From Tribonema minus (taxonomy: Eukaryota; Sar; Xanthophyceae; Tribonematales; Tribonemataceae): 64,000 nt of DNA. Under the pieces are notes generated by a model that saw only the letters and a list, made by a program, of their open reading frames with translations, made no database searches and was not told the origin of the DNA. Location of the stretch: positions 496,001-560,000 of the forward strand of contig JAFCMP010000539.1 of the NCBI GenBank assembly GCA_017506865.1, in the 5' to 3' direction. This document shows, piece after piece, positions 53,819-64,000 of this stretch. Within the stretch, counting starts at the first letter, position 1. Every line of letters begins with the position of its first letter. The position numbers and the translations under genes were made by a program.

Positions 53819-55715
53819 GGTGGCCAGGAGGGGGCCTGGGGGGCGGGGGGGGGGGAGGGGGAGGGGGGGGTCACAGAACCGACAAAATCGTAGCGAACGC
53901 GAGCGGAGGGGGGGTTGAAGGCGGGGGCAGTGTGGGTGGTCAAAGAACCAGCAAACTCATTGTAGTGAACGAATTTGCAGAAGGCTGATTGCGGTTGTAA
54001 CTGTGGTGGCGGGGGTGGTCGAGTGACATCGAACGGCAGCATGGTCGTGCGCGTACAACTGTTTGTGCTTGTGACAGTGGCGTGGGAGATGGGGAGAGGG
54101 CGGCACTCTCTGCCCCCTCAGCGGTGCATCGGGTATCAAATGTACTGCATTCAAGGAATGTCTTCAATGTTCAGATGAAAGTTTCATGCCTTTGAACGCC
54201 CCCCCGCGAGCGTAACAGATACGCCGCCGTGGTTCTGAACACCCCCCTTGAGCGCAACAGATGAAATGTCACGCTCTTACCCCCCACGAGCGTCGTGGTG
54301 CGCGTGAGGCGCCGCTGCTTATGCACGGTGACGTGCATATGCAGCAACCGAGTGCACCGCTGGCCTGAACGACGGTGCAGCGGCAGGCGTGATTCAACTA
54401 CAACTTGACATTGACGTGCATCAGCTCTGTGTCACGTCTGTGATCATGGTTAAGGACAGCATAGCCAGCTGCTTCACCCATGCACACATGTCCGCAGCCA
54501 TGTATGATAACAGTGCCGCAGAGTCGCACAACAGATGTGAAAAAGGAACCGTTGAATGAAGACATTAAATTCACAGCGTCTCTCTGCATGCCCAATTGTT
54601 CGTTAAAGGGTGTGTGTGATGTGACTGCGCTTCGAGCTTGTCATTGTTCTCTTGCCCTGCTATTGTTCAGGGTTGTTGGCAATTACTGAAGGTGCACCAC
54701 CGCGTCAGTTGTGTGCCGTGGCAGAGCTGCTCTCGCACACACACTCCCATGCGGGAACAGCTGAAGCAGCCCCCCAACCAGTGCGTATGTTTTGCATGGT
54801 GACGCGCTTGAAAATTGCTACTGCACATGTGCATGCACATGCGCAGTACGTTTTGCCGTCCTTCTCTGTGTGCATGTGTGCATCGCTGATACACAAGTAA
54901 CTTGCTGTGCGCAAAACCCACATGCCTTGAGGTCAGTGGCAATAGTGCGTGGAGCGCGCAGTGCGAATGTTGGGGGTACGCGCAGTGCGAATGTTGGGGG
55001 TATTGTCTGTTTCATGTCTCCCCTCTTGGGATCCTTGAATATGGCACTTGCGCAATCAGAGTCAGCAAATGCTTCTTCTGTTGGGCAACGGACATCATGA
55101 TCAAGAAGCAGCACAGGTGCTATGTGCACAATATCTAATGTGAAGACTTTTGTCAAGGCTTCAACGACACACTTGCGATATCACTGTGCAGCAGCTGATG
55201 GCATGTTTACAGAGCTTATGAATTACCTGCGCGGGGGCGGGGAGCTAATTCAAATGTGAGCTTGATAACTAATGTGCACCTGCACCTGTACAAAATTCTG
55301 TGCGGCAAGCCATACTGACGATAGATGCAACAAGCTGCAATGTTCCATCAAACAGCACTGTCGACGGGGCCTTGATAGAAACGAAAGATCATGTCTCACC
55401 GAAATACAGCACGATCCATAGCACTGTGGGCAACGCCAGCGCTCCTAGCAGCCAAGGCGACGTCAAAACCTCCAGCACATTCAGCAACATGGCGCGTGTA
55501 TGCTGCAGCGCCACTCTCCGTCTCTGCTTTAGTGCTTACTCTTGCTTCCTGGCTCCTGGGGACCCCGATTCGAAAGTGGCAGTTGGGGCCTTCTTGAACG
55601 TTGGTCGACGATGCAAACTGAACACTAGTACTAGGCTAGTTATTCGGGGTGGTCGAGGAGCCGGAGGGAAGAAGCAAAACGCAGAGGAGCCTGGCGACGG
55701 TGTGCCACTTGCACG
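53819..55715. other. Spacer upstream of SDR and of the plus-strand CDC6-like gene
   Basis: Divergent intergenic region. It contains a G-rich tract (53835-53871) just upstream of the SDR start and a 22-bp tandem repeat near 54955-54998 ('GCGCAGTGCGAATGTTGGGG' twice). No gene recognised. Confidence 0.45.
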
Positions 55716-58700
55716 ATGTCGCTGGGCGCTGGGCAACTGATCTGGCTGAAGAGGGTGGTGTTCAGCTCGTCTGAACCCGACCTCTGGTGGCCGGCCGTCA
55801 AGTATGCATCGCCCACCGAGGCTCGCAATCACATAATTGTGAGTACAAAGTGCAGTCGTCATGTTGTACTGATCGCTGGCCCTTGCCTCCGGATGTGCGC
55901 CTGCACCGCTGCACATGCATTCTTTCGATCAACCGCCAAATTCGCGCATCTCGATTTCTCCTGCCACCTGTGTAAAGCAAGCTGTTTGAGCTGTGAGAAC
56001 AGTCAATCCGCAACTGGAAGTGCGAGCTGGCGTGCCGTCTTGGCCTACTGATAGTGCACATCACTTGCATAATCTCTCCGATAACGTCAGCGGGATGCAA
56101 GGCAGCTTGACTGTCGTCAACTGGCAGTCTGCAGCACCAGTGCAGACTTCGCAGTCAAACAGTTGAAGTTATCATTGCAGACAAACGTCATGAACTGCAG
56201 CGGTGCATGCAAAGTGCTTTATGCTCTCTTCGCCACCTGCAGGAACTGAACCGTGAGAGCAGCGCGCCCGTGTTTTCCAGTTCCTCTGCACACCACTTGA
56301 CCGCAACAAGACCATACGAAACGCCGTGCTCTCCACTGCCTGCAGCGCCTCAATCAAAAACACACACGACGTGAACGTTGCGCCATCAGCTGAGCAATGC
56401 CATGCCCCCCCCCCCCCTCTTCCCCCCTCCGCGCAGATGCAGATGATCATGATGCAGCACGCGAAGCGCATCGTGCCGGACGCGCCCGTCGTCATGCCGC
56501 TGCACGACTACAACTGCATCGCGTCGCTGCGCAGCGCCGCGCACGTGCGCGACTACGCGGCTTTCTATGACGAGCTCAGCAGCAAGCAGAAGATGGATCG
56601 CGACACGTACAAAGCGTTCGACGCGGCCATCGCGCTGGCGGCGGACATGCAGAGCGCCGCGTCTGTGCTGGCGGCGCCAGCTCCATTTGAGCAGCCGCAG
56701 CAGCAGCAGCAGCCTGCGCCTGTGGGGGACCCTGCGGCGGCGGGCGGCGCGGGGGGCAGCAGCGGGGAGGCGGCAGCGGCGGATGCAGCGGCGGCGGCAG
56801 CGGCGCCCGGCGACGACGCTGACGCGTGCGCCGTCGGCGCCGTCGCCTCCGCTGCGGGCGACGCGTCGAGCGCTGCTGCTGACGTTGCGCACGCGGACGA
56901 GGGGGAGGAGGAAGAGATGGAGGCGTCAAGCGATGACGCTGACGCTGACGCCACAGAGGAGCTGCGCGAAGCGCTGCAGGTCGTGCTTCACGACAGCGCT
57001 CAGTTCTGGGGGACGCTCTGGCCCGTGCTGACGCGCGCCAAGTTCAGCTACTCTGCGGGCAACTCGCGCTTCCTGGGCAGCGAGTACTATCTGCGGCCCG
57101 GCGCGCGCCTGCAACGCGCGTTCCGCGCCGGCGAGCACTTCTTCACGGACCAGCCTGCGCTGCTGGCCTTCCTGCAGCGGCACGCCGCGGACGGGGGCTG
57201 GCTGGAGGCCGTCGGCAAGCCGGAGGCGCAGAGCACTGCTGCCGCTGCTGCTGCCGCAGGAGGCACCGGCGCGGCGCTGCCGCTGCACCTGGTGAGTCCG
57301 CGCGTGCGTGGCGCAGGCGGCGACAGCGCGCGGCGCCGCAGGGACGGCAGCAACGCTGCGGCGGCGGCGGCGGCAGCGCGCTTCAGGTCGCCGGTGCCGC
57401 GCGAGACGGCGGCGGCGGCGGCGCGCAAGGTGACGCCGACGCCGAACCGTCCAAGCGCTGCTGCCGCCGCTGCTGCTGCTGCTGCCGCCACTGCTGCTGG
57501 TGGTGCCACTGATGGCGACGACTGCGACATCCAGTCGGTCTCGGAGTGGGAGGCCGGCAGCAGCGCTCAGGGCTCGGCGCGCGCCGCCAGCAGGAAGCGC
57601 AGCGGCGGCGGCGCGCGCCGCCGCCGCCGCTGCCGCAGCACCAGCAGCGAACGCGGCGGCGGCAGCAGCGACGACGGCGGCAGCAGCTGCGGCAATGGCA
57701 GCGGCAGCGACTGCGAGGAGGGGGAGTGGACGGGCGTCTGGGACTGGCGGAAGTTCGACATCCGCAAAAGCGCTCTGCGGCAGATTAAGTTCCTGCTGCG
57801 TGGCGCGGGGTTCAGCTGGGCGCCGGACGTGCCGTTCATCCGCCCGGGGGTGCCGGACGCGACGCCGCGCAACGCGCGCGCCGCGTACGCGTGCGGCGAG
57901 CACTTCTTCCTCGACGAGGACGCGCTCATGGCGTGGCTGCGCGCGGGCGACAGGTGGCAGTCCGGCGCGTGGCGCGATGTGGTGACGCTCCCCAGCGATG
58001 ATGATGATAAAGACGACAAGGCGCTGAGCACTGGCGCGAGCGCGGCGCCGGCGGCGGCGGCAGCAGCAGCGGCGGCGGCGGCAGCAGCGGCGGCACCGGC
58101 GGAAGCGGCAGCAGCGATACCGGCGGAAGCGGCAGCGGCGGCGGCGGCGGCAGCGGCAGCAACGGCGGCAGCGGCGGCAGCAGCGCGCGACACCGACGAG
58201 GCGGACGGCTGGGTGGACGAGTACAGCTGGCGCCACGTGGACCCTGCCGCGTGCGCGTATGCCGACGTCAAGCACCTGCTGCTCAACGCGGGGTACTCGT
58301 GGGCGGCGGACAGCGCCGCGACGCACACGCGCCCGGGCGTCCCCAACGGCTCATCGTCGCGCTGCCGCGCCGCGTACACGAGCGGCGTCCACTACTTTGC
58401 GTCCGACAACGCGCTCATGGCGTACCTGAGCCAGCCTGGCGTGTGGTCGTCGGGCCGCTGGAAGGAGCCCGTGGTGCTGGGTGCGGGCGGCAGCGGCGGC
58501 GACGGCGACGACGCTGCGCCGCCCGAGGAGAAGCCGCCTTCCGCGCTCAAGACGCGCGGCGGCGCCGCCAAGCAGAAGGCGGCGGCGGCCGCTGGCAGGG
58601 GCGGCGCGGCGGCAGCAGCAGCAGGGAGCAAGCGGAAGCATGGGCGGGCCTCGAGCCCTGCGGCGGCGGCAGCGGCGGCGGCGGCGGCGCGCAAGCGCAG

Positions 58701-61700
58701 GAGCCCTGTGCAGAGCGCTGACGCTGGCAGCAGTGCGGGCAGCGGTGCAGCGGCGGCAGCGGCACCAGAGGCGGCAGCGGTGGAGGGCCCGCCGGAGCGC
58801 TTCAGCGCGCTGTGGCCAGAGCTCAAGCCGCATGGCTGGTTCAGCGTGTACGCCGCCGCCAGCAGCCTCGGCAGCAGCAGGTACTACTGCCGCCCGGGGC
58901 TGCCGAACAAGCAGAAGGGGGTGGCGTTCCCCGACGCGCGCCACACGCTCAACCTCCACTACTTCGACTCCGAGGAGCAGGTGCAGGCGTTCGCGCGCGC
59001 GAACTGGGGCAGCGGCACGTGGCAGCACCCCGTGGGCACCGCGCTCGGCGATCGTGCTGTGCAGGCGCCGGCGCCAGCCATAGTCGACAAGCGCCAGAAC
59101 CTCGGCGTGCGCAACTTCAGCGACGCGTTCGCGGACCCCACGCTTCGGAACCGCCCCCGCGCTGCCGCCGGTGGCGCCAAGGCGGCGAAGGCGGCGGCTG
59201 GCGCCAAGCGGAAGGGCGCCGCAGCCGCCGCTGGCGCAGGGGCACAAGCGCGCGCCGCCGACACGCTAGCGCGCCGCCGCCGCAGCCCGTGCGAGGTGCA
59301 GCTGCCGCTGGTGGTGCTGCCGACTGCGGCGGCGGCCGCACGTGACCGCAGCGGCAAGCGCCCAGCCACTGCTGCCGCGGCGGCGGCAGCGGCGGCAGCG
59401 GCGGCGGCGCCACACGCCATCGAGGGCTTCCTGAGCGTGGAGCGCCTGCTAAGCGAAGGCGACCCCGCCGTCTATGCTCGCCTGCGCGCGCTGGGCTGGC
59501 ACGACACGGACGCCGACGACGGCGAGGTCGTGCTGATCCGCCCCGGCGCGGCGCGCGACGGCAGCGGGCCGCGTCGCCGCGACACGTTCACCATAGACGA
59601 GGCGGTCGCGCTGCTGCGCGCGCGCCCGGAGCTCGTCGCCGAGGAGGACGAGTTCGTCGGCGCGATGCGGCGGCGCGGGTGGGAGCGGCGCCTTGGCGGA
59701 GCGCTGAGCACGCCCGCGGCAGCGGCGGCGGCGGGCGGCGGCGGCGGCGCGCGGCGCTTCGGCGGCTGGCGCGACGCGCAGGCGCACGTCAACGCGTTCC
59801 CCGCGCTCGTGGCGCGCTGGGAGGAGCAGTGGGAGGCGCTGGCGCAGCGCGGGTGGCGCGAGAGCGACAGCGGGGGGTACGAGAGCAGCGGCGGTCGCGC
59901 GTACGCTTCGCGGGCGGCGGTGTACGCCGCGCTGTGCAGGGATGCGCCGGCGCTGCTGGGTGACACGCGCGGTGGCAGCAGCGGCGGCGGCGGCGGGAGC
60001 GGCGGCGGAGGCGGCGGCGGCGTGGCGGTCGAGCAGGGCCACTTCAGCGACGCCTTTGACGATGACTACGAGGCGGAGCGCGATGAGGAGGACGGCGATG
60101 AGTTTAGCCTCGCGGCGCAGATGGGTGGCGAATCGCCGCTGCGCATGTATGCTGCGCGCGATGGCGGCGGCGACAGCGATTCCGCGGAGGCGGAGAGCAG
60201 CGGCGACGAGCGCAGCGCCAGCGGCAGCGGGGGGGAAGGGGGGAGCGAGGGGGAGGAGGGGGGGGACGGCGGCGCGGACAGCGAGGCGGAGAGCGACGCG
60301 GTGGACGCGGGCAAGATGAGGGACATCGAAGACGTCCATAGCTCTACGATGGAGAGCGATGACGACGAGGATGACGACGATGCCAACAGCGTCGATGGCG
60401 GTCACCTGTGCTCCATGGAGCATGACGATGGTGCGTTCGACGCCGCCGGTGCCGCCGCCGAGGAGGACGGCGCAGCGGCAGCGGCACCGGCTGCGCCGGC
60501 AGCAGCGCTGCCACAACACGCAGATGCTGCAGCGCTGGCGGCAGCTTCGTCAGGTGCGGAAGCGAGCACGGCTGCCGGCAGCGGTGCCGCCAGCGCAGCG
60601 GTGGCGCCGCCGCCGCTGTTCTTGTCCCCCCGCATCGCAGCGCGTTCAGCACGCGCACACGCGTCACACAGTGAGCCGCCGCCGCAGCGCTGCATCGCCA
60701 CGTTCGCGGCGGCAGCGGCGGGCGGCGCGCCACCGCTCGCGGCGCCGTGGGGCATCAAGGACGTGAGCGAGATGAGCAGCAGCGGCAGCAGCAGCAGCGG
60801 CGGCGGCAGCGATGCTGAGCACGGCGCCGCAGCGGGCAGCGCCTCAAGCAGCAGCAGCAGCGCAGCAGTGCCATCGGCGGCAGCGGCACGCTCGCCTCCT
60901 GCTGCCACTGCCGCCGCGCGGTCCACGACACCCGTGCAGCAGCAGGGGGCGCGGGCGTCGTCGCCCCCCAGCAGAGGCATCGCGGACTTTGCGGCGGCGG
61001 GGCTGGTGAGCACTGCTGCGCTGCCGCCGCCGTCTGACGCGCGTATCGACGGCATGCACCACGACGACTGCGATGCGGCAGGCGATGCCATGGACGTGGA
61101 CGACGGCCACGGCAGCTGCGGCGGCGGCGGCGGCGGCGGTGACGCAGTGCGCAGCAGCAGCGGCGGCGCCCCTGACGGCGCCGCGGAGATGACTGACGCG
61201 GCGGACGCGGCGGCAGCGGATGGGGAGCCTGCGACGGAGCCTGAGAAGGAAGCGGCTGTGCCAGAGCGCGACATTGGGCGCGTCATGGCGCAGGCCGGCA
61301 TCGCCACGGCCGACAACGCCACGGACACAGCCGTCCTGGCCGCGCTGGCGGAGCGCGGGTGGCGGTGGGTCAAGGGGGGGCTCATCCACACCAACCTGTT
61401 CTGCGCGCCCGGCGTCACCGCCGCCACACAGACGCTCGGCGTCAACGCCTTTCCGGAGAGGAGCAGTGTGGGGGAGTTCGCGCGCGCGCTGCTGCGCGGC
61501 GAGGCGCCGCCGCCGCTGCCGCAGCCGCTGGAGCTGGAGAACAAGCTCAGGCGGCACAGCGGCAGCGGCGGCGGCAGCGCAGAGCGCGGCGTGCTGCAGG
61601 AGCTGCGGCAGGCACAGAAGCGCGCCGCGCCGCAGAGCGCCGGCAAGGGCAGCGGCAAGAAGCGCATGCTGCAGGCGGCGCTGTCGTCTCGCGATGAGAA

Positions 61701-63219
61701 CGCGCCGCCAGGCGTTAACCAGCGTGCTGCGGCGACGGTGGCGGTGGCGGCGGCGGTGGTGGCAGCAGCGGCGGCGCCGCCGCCGCCCGAGGACGTCAGC
61801 CCCGCGGCCGCGCTGCAGCGCCTGAGCGCTGCTGTGGCGGCGCTCAACTACCAGCACTTCCCCGAGGCGATCCCGCAGCGCGCGGCGCAGCTGGCGGTCC
61901 TGACGCGCTACGTGACGGACGCCCTTGCTGAGCGCTGCGGCACAGCAATTTATGTGAGCGGCGCGCCGGGGACGGGCAAGACGTGCACGCTGCAACAAGT
62001 GGAGGATGCGGTGCGTGTGTGGCGCGGCGAAGGCAGCGGCAGCAGCGCCGGTGCCGCTGCCGCCGCCGCCGCAGCACCAGCAGCAGCAGCGGCAGCAGCG
62101 CGTCCCGCGTTTGTCCACGTGGACGCCGCATTCCAGACATCGGCGAAGGAGGTGTTCCAGCGCATTCTTGAGAAGATTCCCGGGAACGTGCAGCGCAGCC
62201 TCCGAGCAGGGCGCGGCGGCAGCGGCGGCAGCAGCAGCGGCGATGCGCGTGCGCAGCTGGAGGCCATGCTTGCGCCCCCGGACAATGGCAGTGGCAGCAG
62301 CAGCGGCGGCGCTGGCGGCGCAGCGAAGACGATGCTTGTGCTGACGATCGAGGAGGTCAACTACCTGCGAGGCCGCGGCGATGCCGTGCTGCAGGCGCTG
62401 TTCGGCTGGGCATGCGCACCCAACTCTCGCCTCGTTCTTATCGGCGTCGCCAACAACATCAACCTGACGGAGACGGCGGATATTGGCGTCCCGAGCGACG
62501 CCGTGACGAGCGTGCTGTTCCCCACGTATACGGCTGTGCAGCTCGAGGAGATACTGACGGCGCGCGCCGGCGGCGTTTTCGACCCACGCGCCGCTGCGCT
62601 GTGCGCCAAGAGGGTGGCGGTGCGCAGCGGCGATGCGCGCGACGCGCTGCAGCTGGCGCAGGGCGCTGTCATTGTCGTTCGAAAGCGGATCGAGGCAGCT
62701 CTCGCCAGCGGCGGCAGCGGCAACGGCAGCGGCAGCAACGGCGGCGGCAGCCAAGTCAGCAGCAACGTTGCAGCGACGGCGGCCGGCCTGGTTACCACAC
62801 GCGACGTTTCCGCAGCAGCCGCCGCCATTGACGGCGCTAGCGGCCGCAGCACGATGGGCGAGCTCGCGCCCGCGCAGAAGATGCTGCTCTGCGTCATCGC
62901 GGCGCTGCGCGCGGAGCGCTGCGGCGACACGCCCGAGGTGGCAGCGATCATGCAGCGCCACGCCGGCGCCATGCTTGACGCCGGCTTCGGCACGTACCAG
63001 CAGGGCTTTCAGTATGCGCTCGATGCCCTCGCTGATGGCAATCTCGTGGAGGTGCAGGGCGGGGGTATCGACCGCCGCGACGGGGGCGAGAAACCCCGCT
63101 TCGTCAAGTTGAACGTCAGCGACGACGACCTACGCGCGGTGTTCACAGAGAACGTCTTCAAGAAGGTGCTGCCGCGCGCGGGCGGCGGCGGCCGCGGCGG
63201 CGGCAGCGCGTGCCGCTGA
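55716..63219 (+). CDS. CDC6/ORC1-like AAA+ protein with PWWP-like N-terminus and Y.RPG repeats (plus-strand paralogue)
   Basis: Exon 1 (55716-55838) encodes 'GQLIWLKRVVF' and 'LWWPAVKYASP'. The main exon runs 56437-63219 after a C-rich acceptor, giving about 2,301 residues; an extra small exon between them is possible. In order: 'RIVPDAPVVMPL', Y.RPG repeats at about 57000-57220 ('YYLRPGARLQR'), 57760-57990 ('FIRPGVPDATP'), 58245-58480 ('HTRPGVPNGSS'), 58790-59060 ('YYCRPGLPNKQ') and 59415-59640 ('LIRPGAARDG'). An acidic segment (60060-60450), a single 'GWRWVKGG' module (about 61260-61500) and the AAA+ module (61800-63180) complete it. Walker A 'GAPGTGKT' is at 61960-61983, Walker B-like 'LVLTIEEVNYL' at about 62335, sensor 1 at about 62450, sensor 2 'SGDARDAL' at about 62630, and a winged-helix-like C-terminus. 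CDC6/ORC1 proteins mark origins and load MCM; that role is inferred. The reading frame is intact throughout. Confidence 0.82.
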
Positions 63220-64000
63220 ACACACGTCGGCCTGGTCGCCGCGCTCGTGCTGACAGCAGCGGCACTGGGGGACTGTGCGGCAGCGGCGGCTGTTGCTGCT
63301 GCTGCAGCTGCTGGGTGCAGTGCCGCTGCAAGCACAGGTGCGGCCATGCCGTGGGCGACCGCAACGCGCATATATATGAGGGAGAGAAACCAGAGCGCCG
63401 CTGCTGTGCGTGCTTTGTCGTTGCGGCGGCAGCTCTCATCGGAGGTTACTGACGGAATTGCTTCCGTTCCGGGTGGTATTATCGTTGGACAAAACAGCTG
63501 GCGACAGCGGCAGCGGCGGCAGCATTGCCGGCGTCGCAACAGAGGGGTTTGTGGATAGAGCGGAGTTCGCGCAATGTTGAAATTGTGTGTGTGCGACAGC
63601 TGTTGTGCAGTTGTAGCGGGGCAAGGCGGCCGATCGTCGTCGACCCATGCCTGTGTTCCCCAATCGGCGACGCAGTGCTCATTGGCGCTGCCATTTGTCG
63701 CACGCCTTGCGCGTCTGGCGAGTCACCTCTTGTGCACTGCCACGCTGCACCCTTAAGGCACCGGGACCACTGTTGACACAAGGTAGCGGTCTGTACCCGT
63801 GTGTCACGGCTGCGCAGCTGCTCAATGACATGCTTTGGACAAACTTCCAGTTTCCGTGTGTCATCATCTGCTCCTTGTTTGAACACAGACTGCATGTGCT
63901 GAAGTTTTTCTTGCAGTTGAACAGGGCTGCCCCTGGTATGGGACTTGTTGCAAACATCAGCTGTAGGCAGAGCTGCTGCCGCGGCCATAAGCTTTGTTTT
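63220..64000. other. 3' flank, with a possible minus-strand gene end
   Basis: A minus-strand frame from 63988 to 63479 (169 codons) contains 'DVCNKSHTRGSPVQLQEKL' and 'CPKHVIEQLRSRD', plausible protein of unknown family, possibly continuing beyond the window. The rest is GCA/GCT-rich spacer. Confidence 0.3.

Noticed and set aside
55300-55740. 146-codon plus-strand frame upstream of the plus-strand CDC6-like gene
   Set aside because: No motif, and it overlaps in another frame the better supported PWWP-like first exon.
60402-62961. Long minus-strand open frames (480-700 codons) opposite the plus-strand CDC6-like gene
   Set aside because: They are antisense shadows in very GC-rich codons: no domains, Arg/Ala-rich translation, and the plus strand carries a conserved AAA+ protein.

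Overview
This window looks like nuclear DNA of a photosynthetic stramenopile (heterokont alga). Two reconstructed genes begin with bipartite plastid pre-sequences: a hydrophobic signal peptide followed by a phenylalanine just after the expected cleavage site ('SKAFNII', 'TVGFVSPP'). One of these also carries a twin-arginine thylakoid signal. Genes are spliced with GT-AG introns, coding exons are GC-rich and full of Ala, Gly and Ser runs, and many acceptors follow long poly-C tracts. The species cannot be fixed from sequence alone.

Layout, left to right. 1-1.25 kb (minus): C-terminal part of a non-LTR-retroelement-like protein (CCHC zinc knuckle plus restriction-endonuclease-like domain), running off the window edge. 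2.0-9.0 kb (minus): seven in-phase exons of a Tudor-like / UBA / RanBP2-zinc-finger protein. 10.2-11.5 kb (plus): coatomer zeta. 12-17.4 kb: a repeat-rich tract with three fold-back inverted duplications and no recognised host gene. 17.8-23.4 kb (plus): five-exon plastid-targeted UPF0301/AlgH (YqgE) protein. 25.1-31.5 kb (minus): six-exon thylakoid-lumen FKBP-type protein, divergent from an intronless TMEM256/DUF423 gene (31.7-32.0 kb, plus). 33-37 kb: gene-poor. 37.1-51.3 kb (minus) and 55.7-63.2 kb (plus): two very large, head-to-head, homologous genes for CDC6/ORC1-like AAA+ proteins. Between them lies a two-exon short-chain dehydrogenase (52.1-53.8 kb, minus).

The two CDC6-like paralogues are the most striking content. 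Each starts with a short PWWP-like exon ('WWPA.KYASP'). This is followed by several ~75-residue 'Y.RPG' repeat domains in low-complexity linkers, a second small 'GWRW' domain, and a C-terminal CDC6/ORC1-type AAA+ module with Walker A intact but altered Walker B and no evident arginine finger. The minus-strand copy has four tandem GWRW modules where the plus-strand copy has one, an internal ~2.4 kb duplication that doubled an exon pair, and a reading-frame switch near 42.35 kb. The plus-strand copy keeps almost everything in one ~6.8 kb exon.

A second theme runs through most of the spliced genes. Pieces of exon ends, with their splice donor or acceptor, are repeated in the adjacent intron ('exon-edge echoes'). 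The clearest cases are FKBP exon 2 (five extra copies), SDR exon 1, UPF0301 exons 2 and 3, and exon 5 of the minus-strand CDC6-like gene. Short telomere-like (TTAGGG) tracts also sit inside introns and spacers. All exon junctions were placed by eye from GT/AG sites and phase agreement; no transcript data were available.
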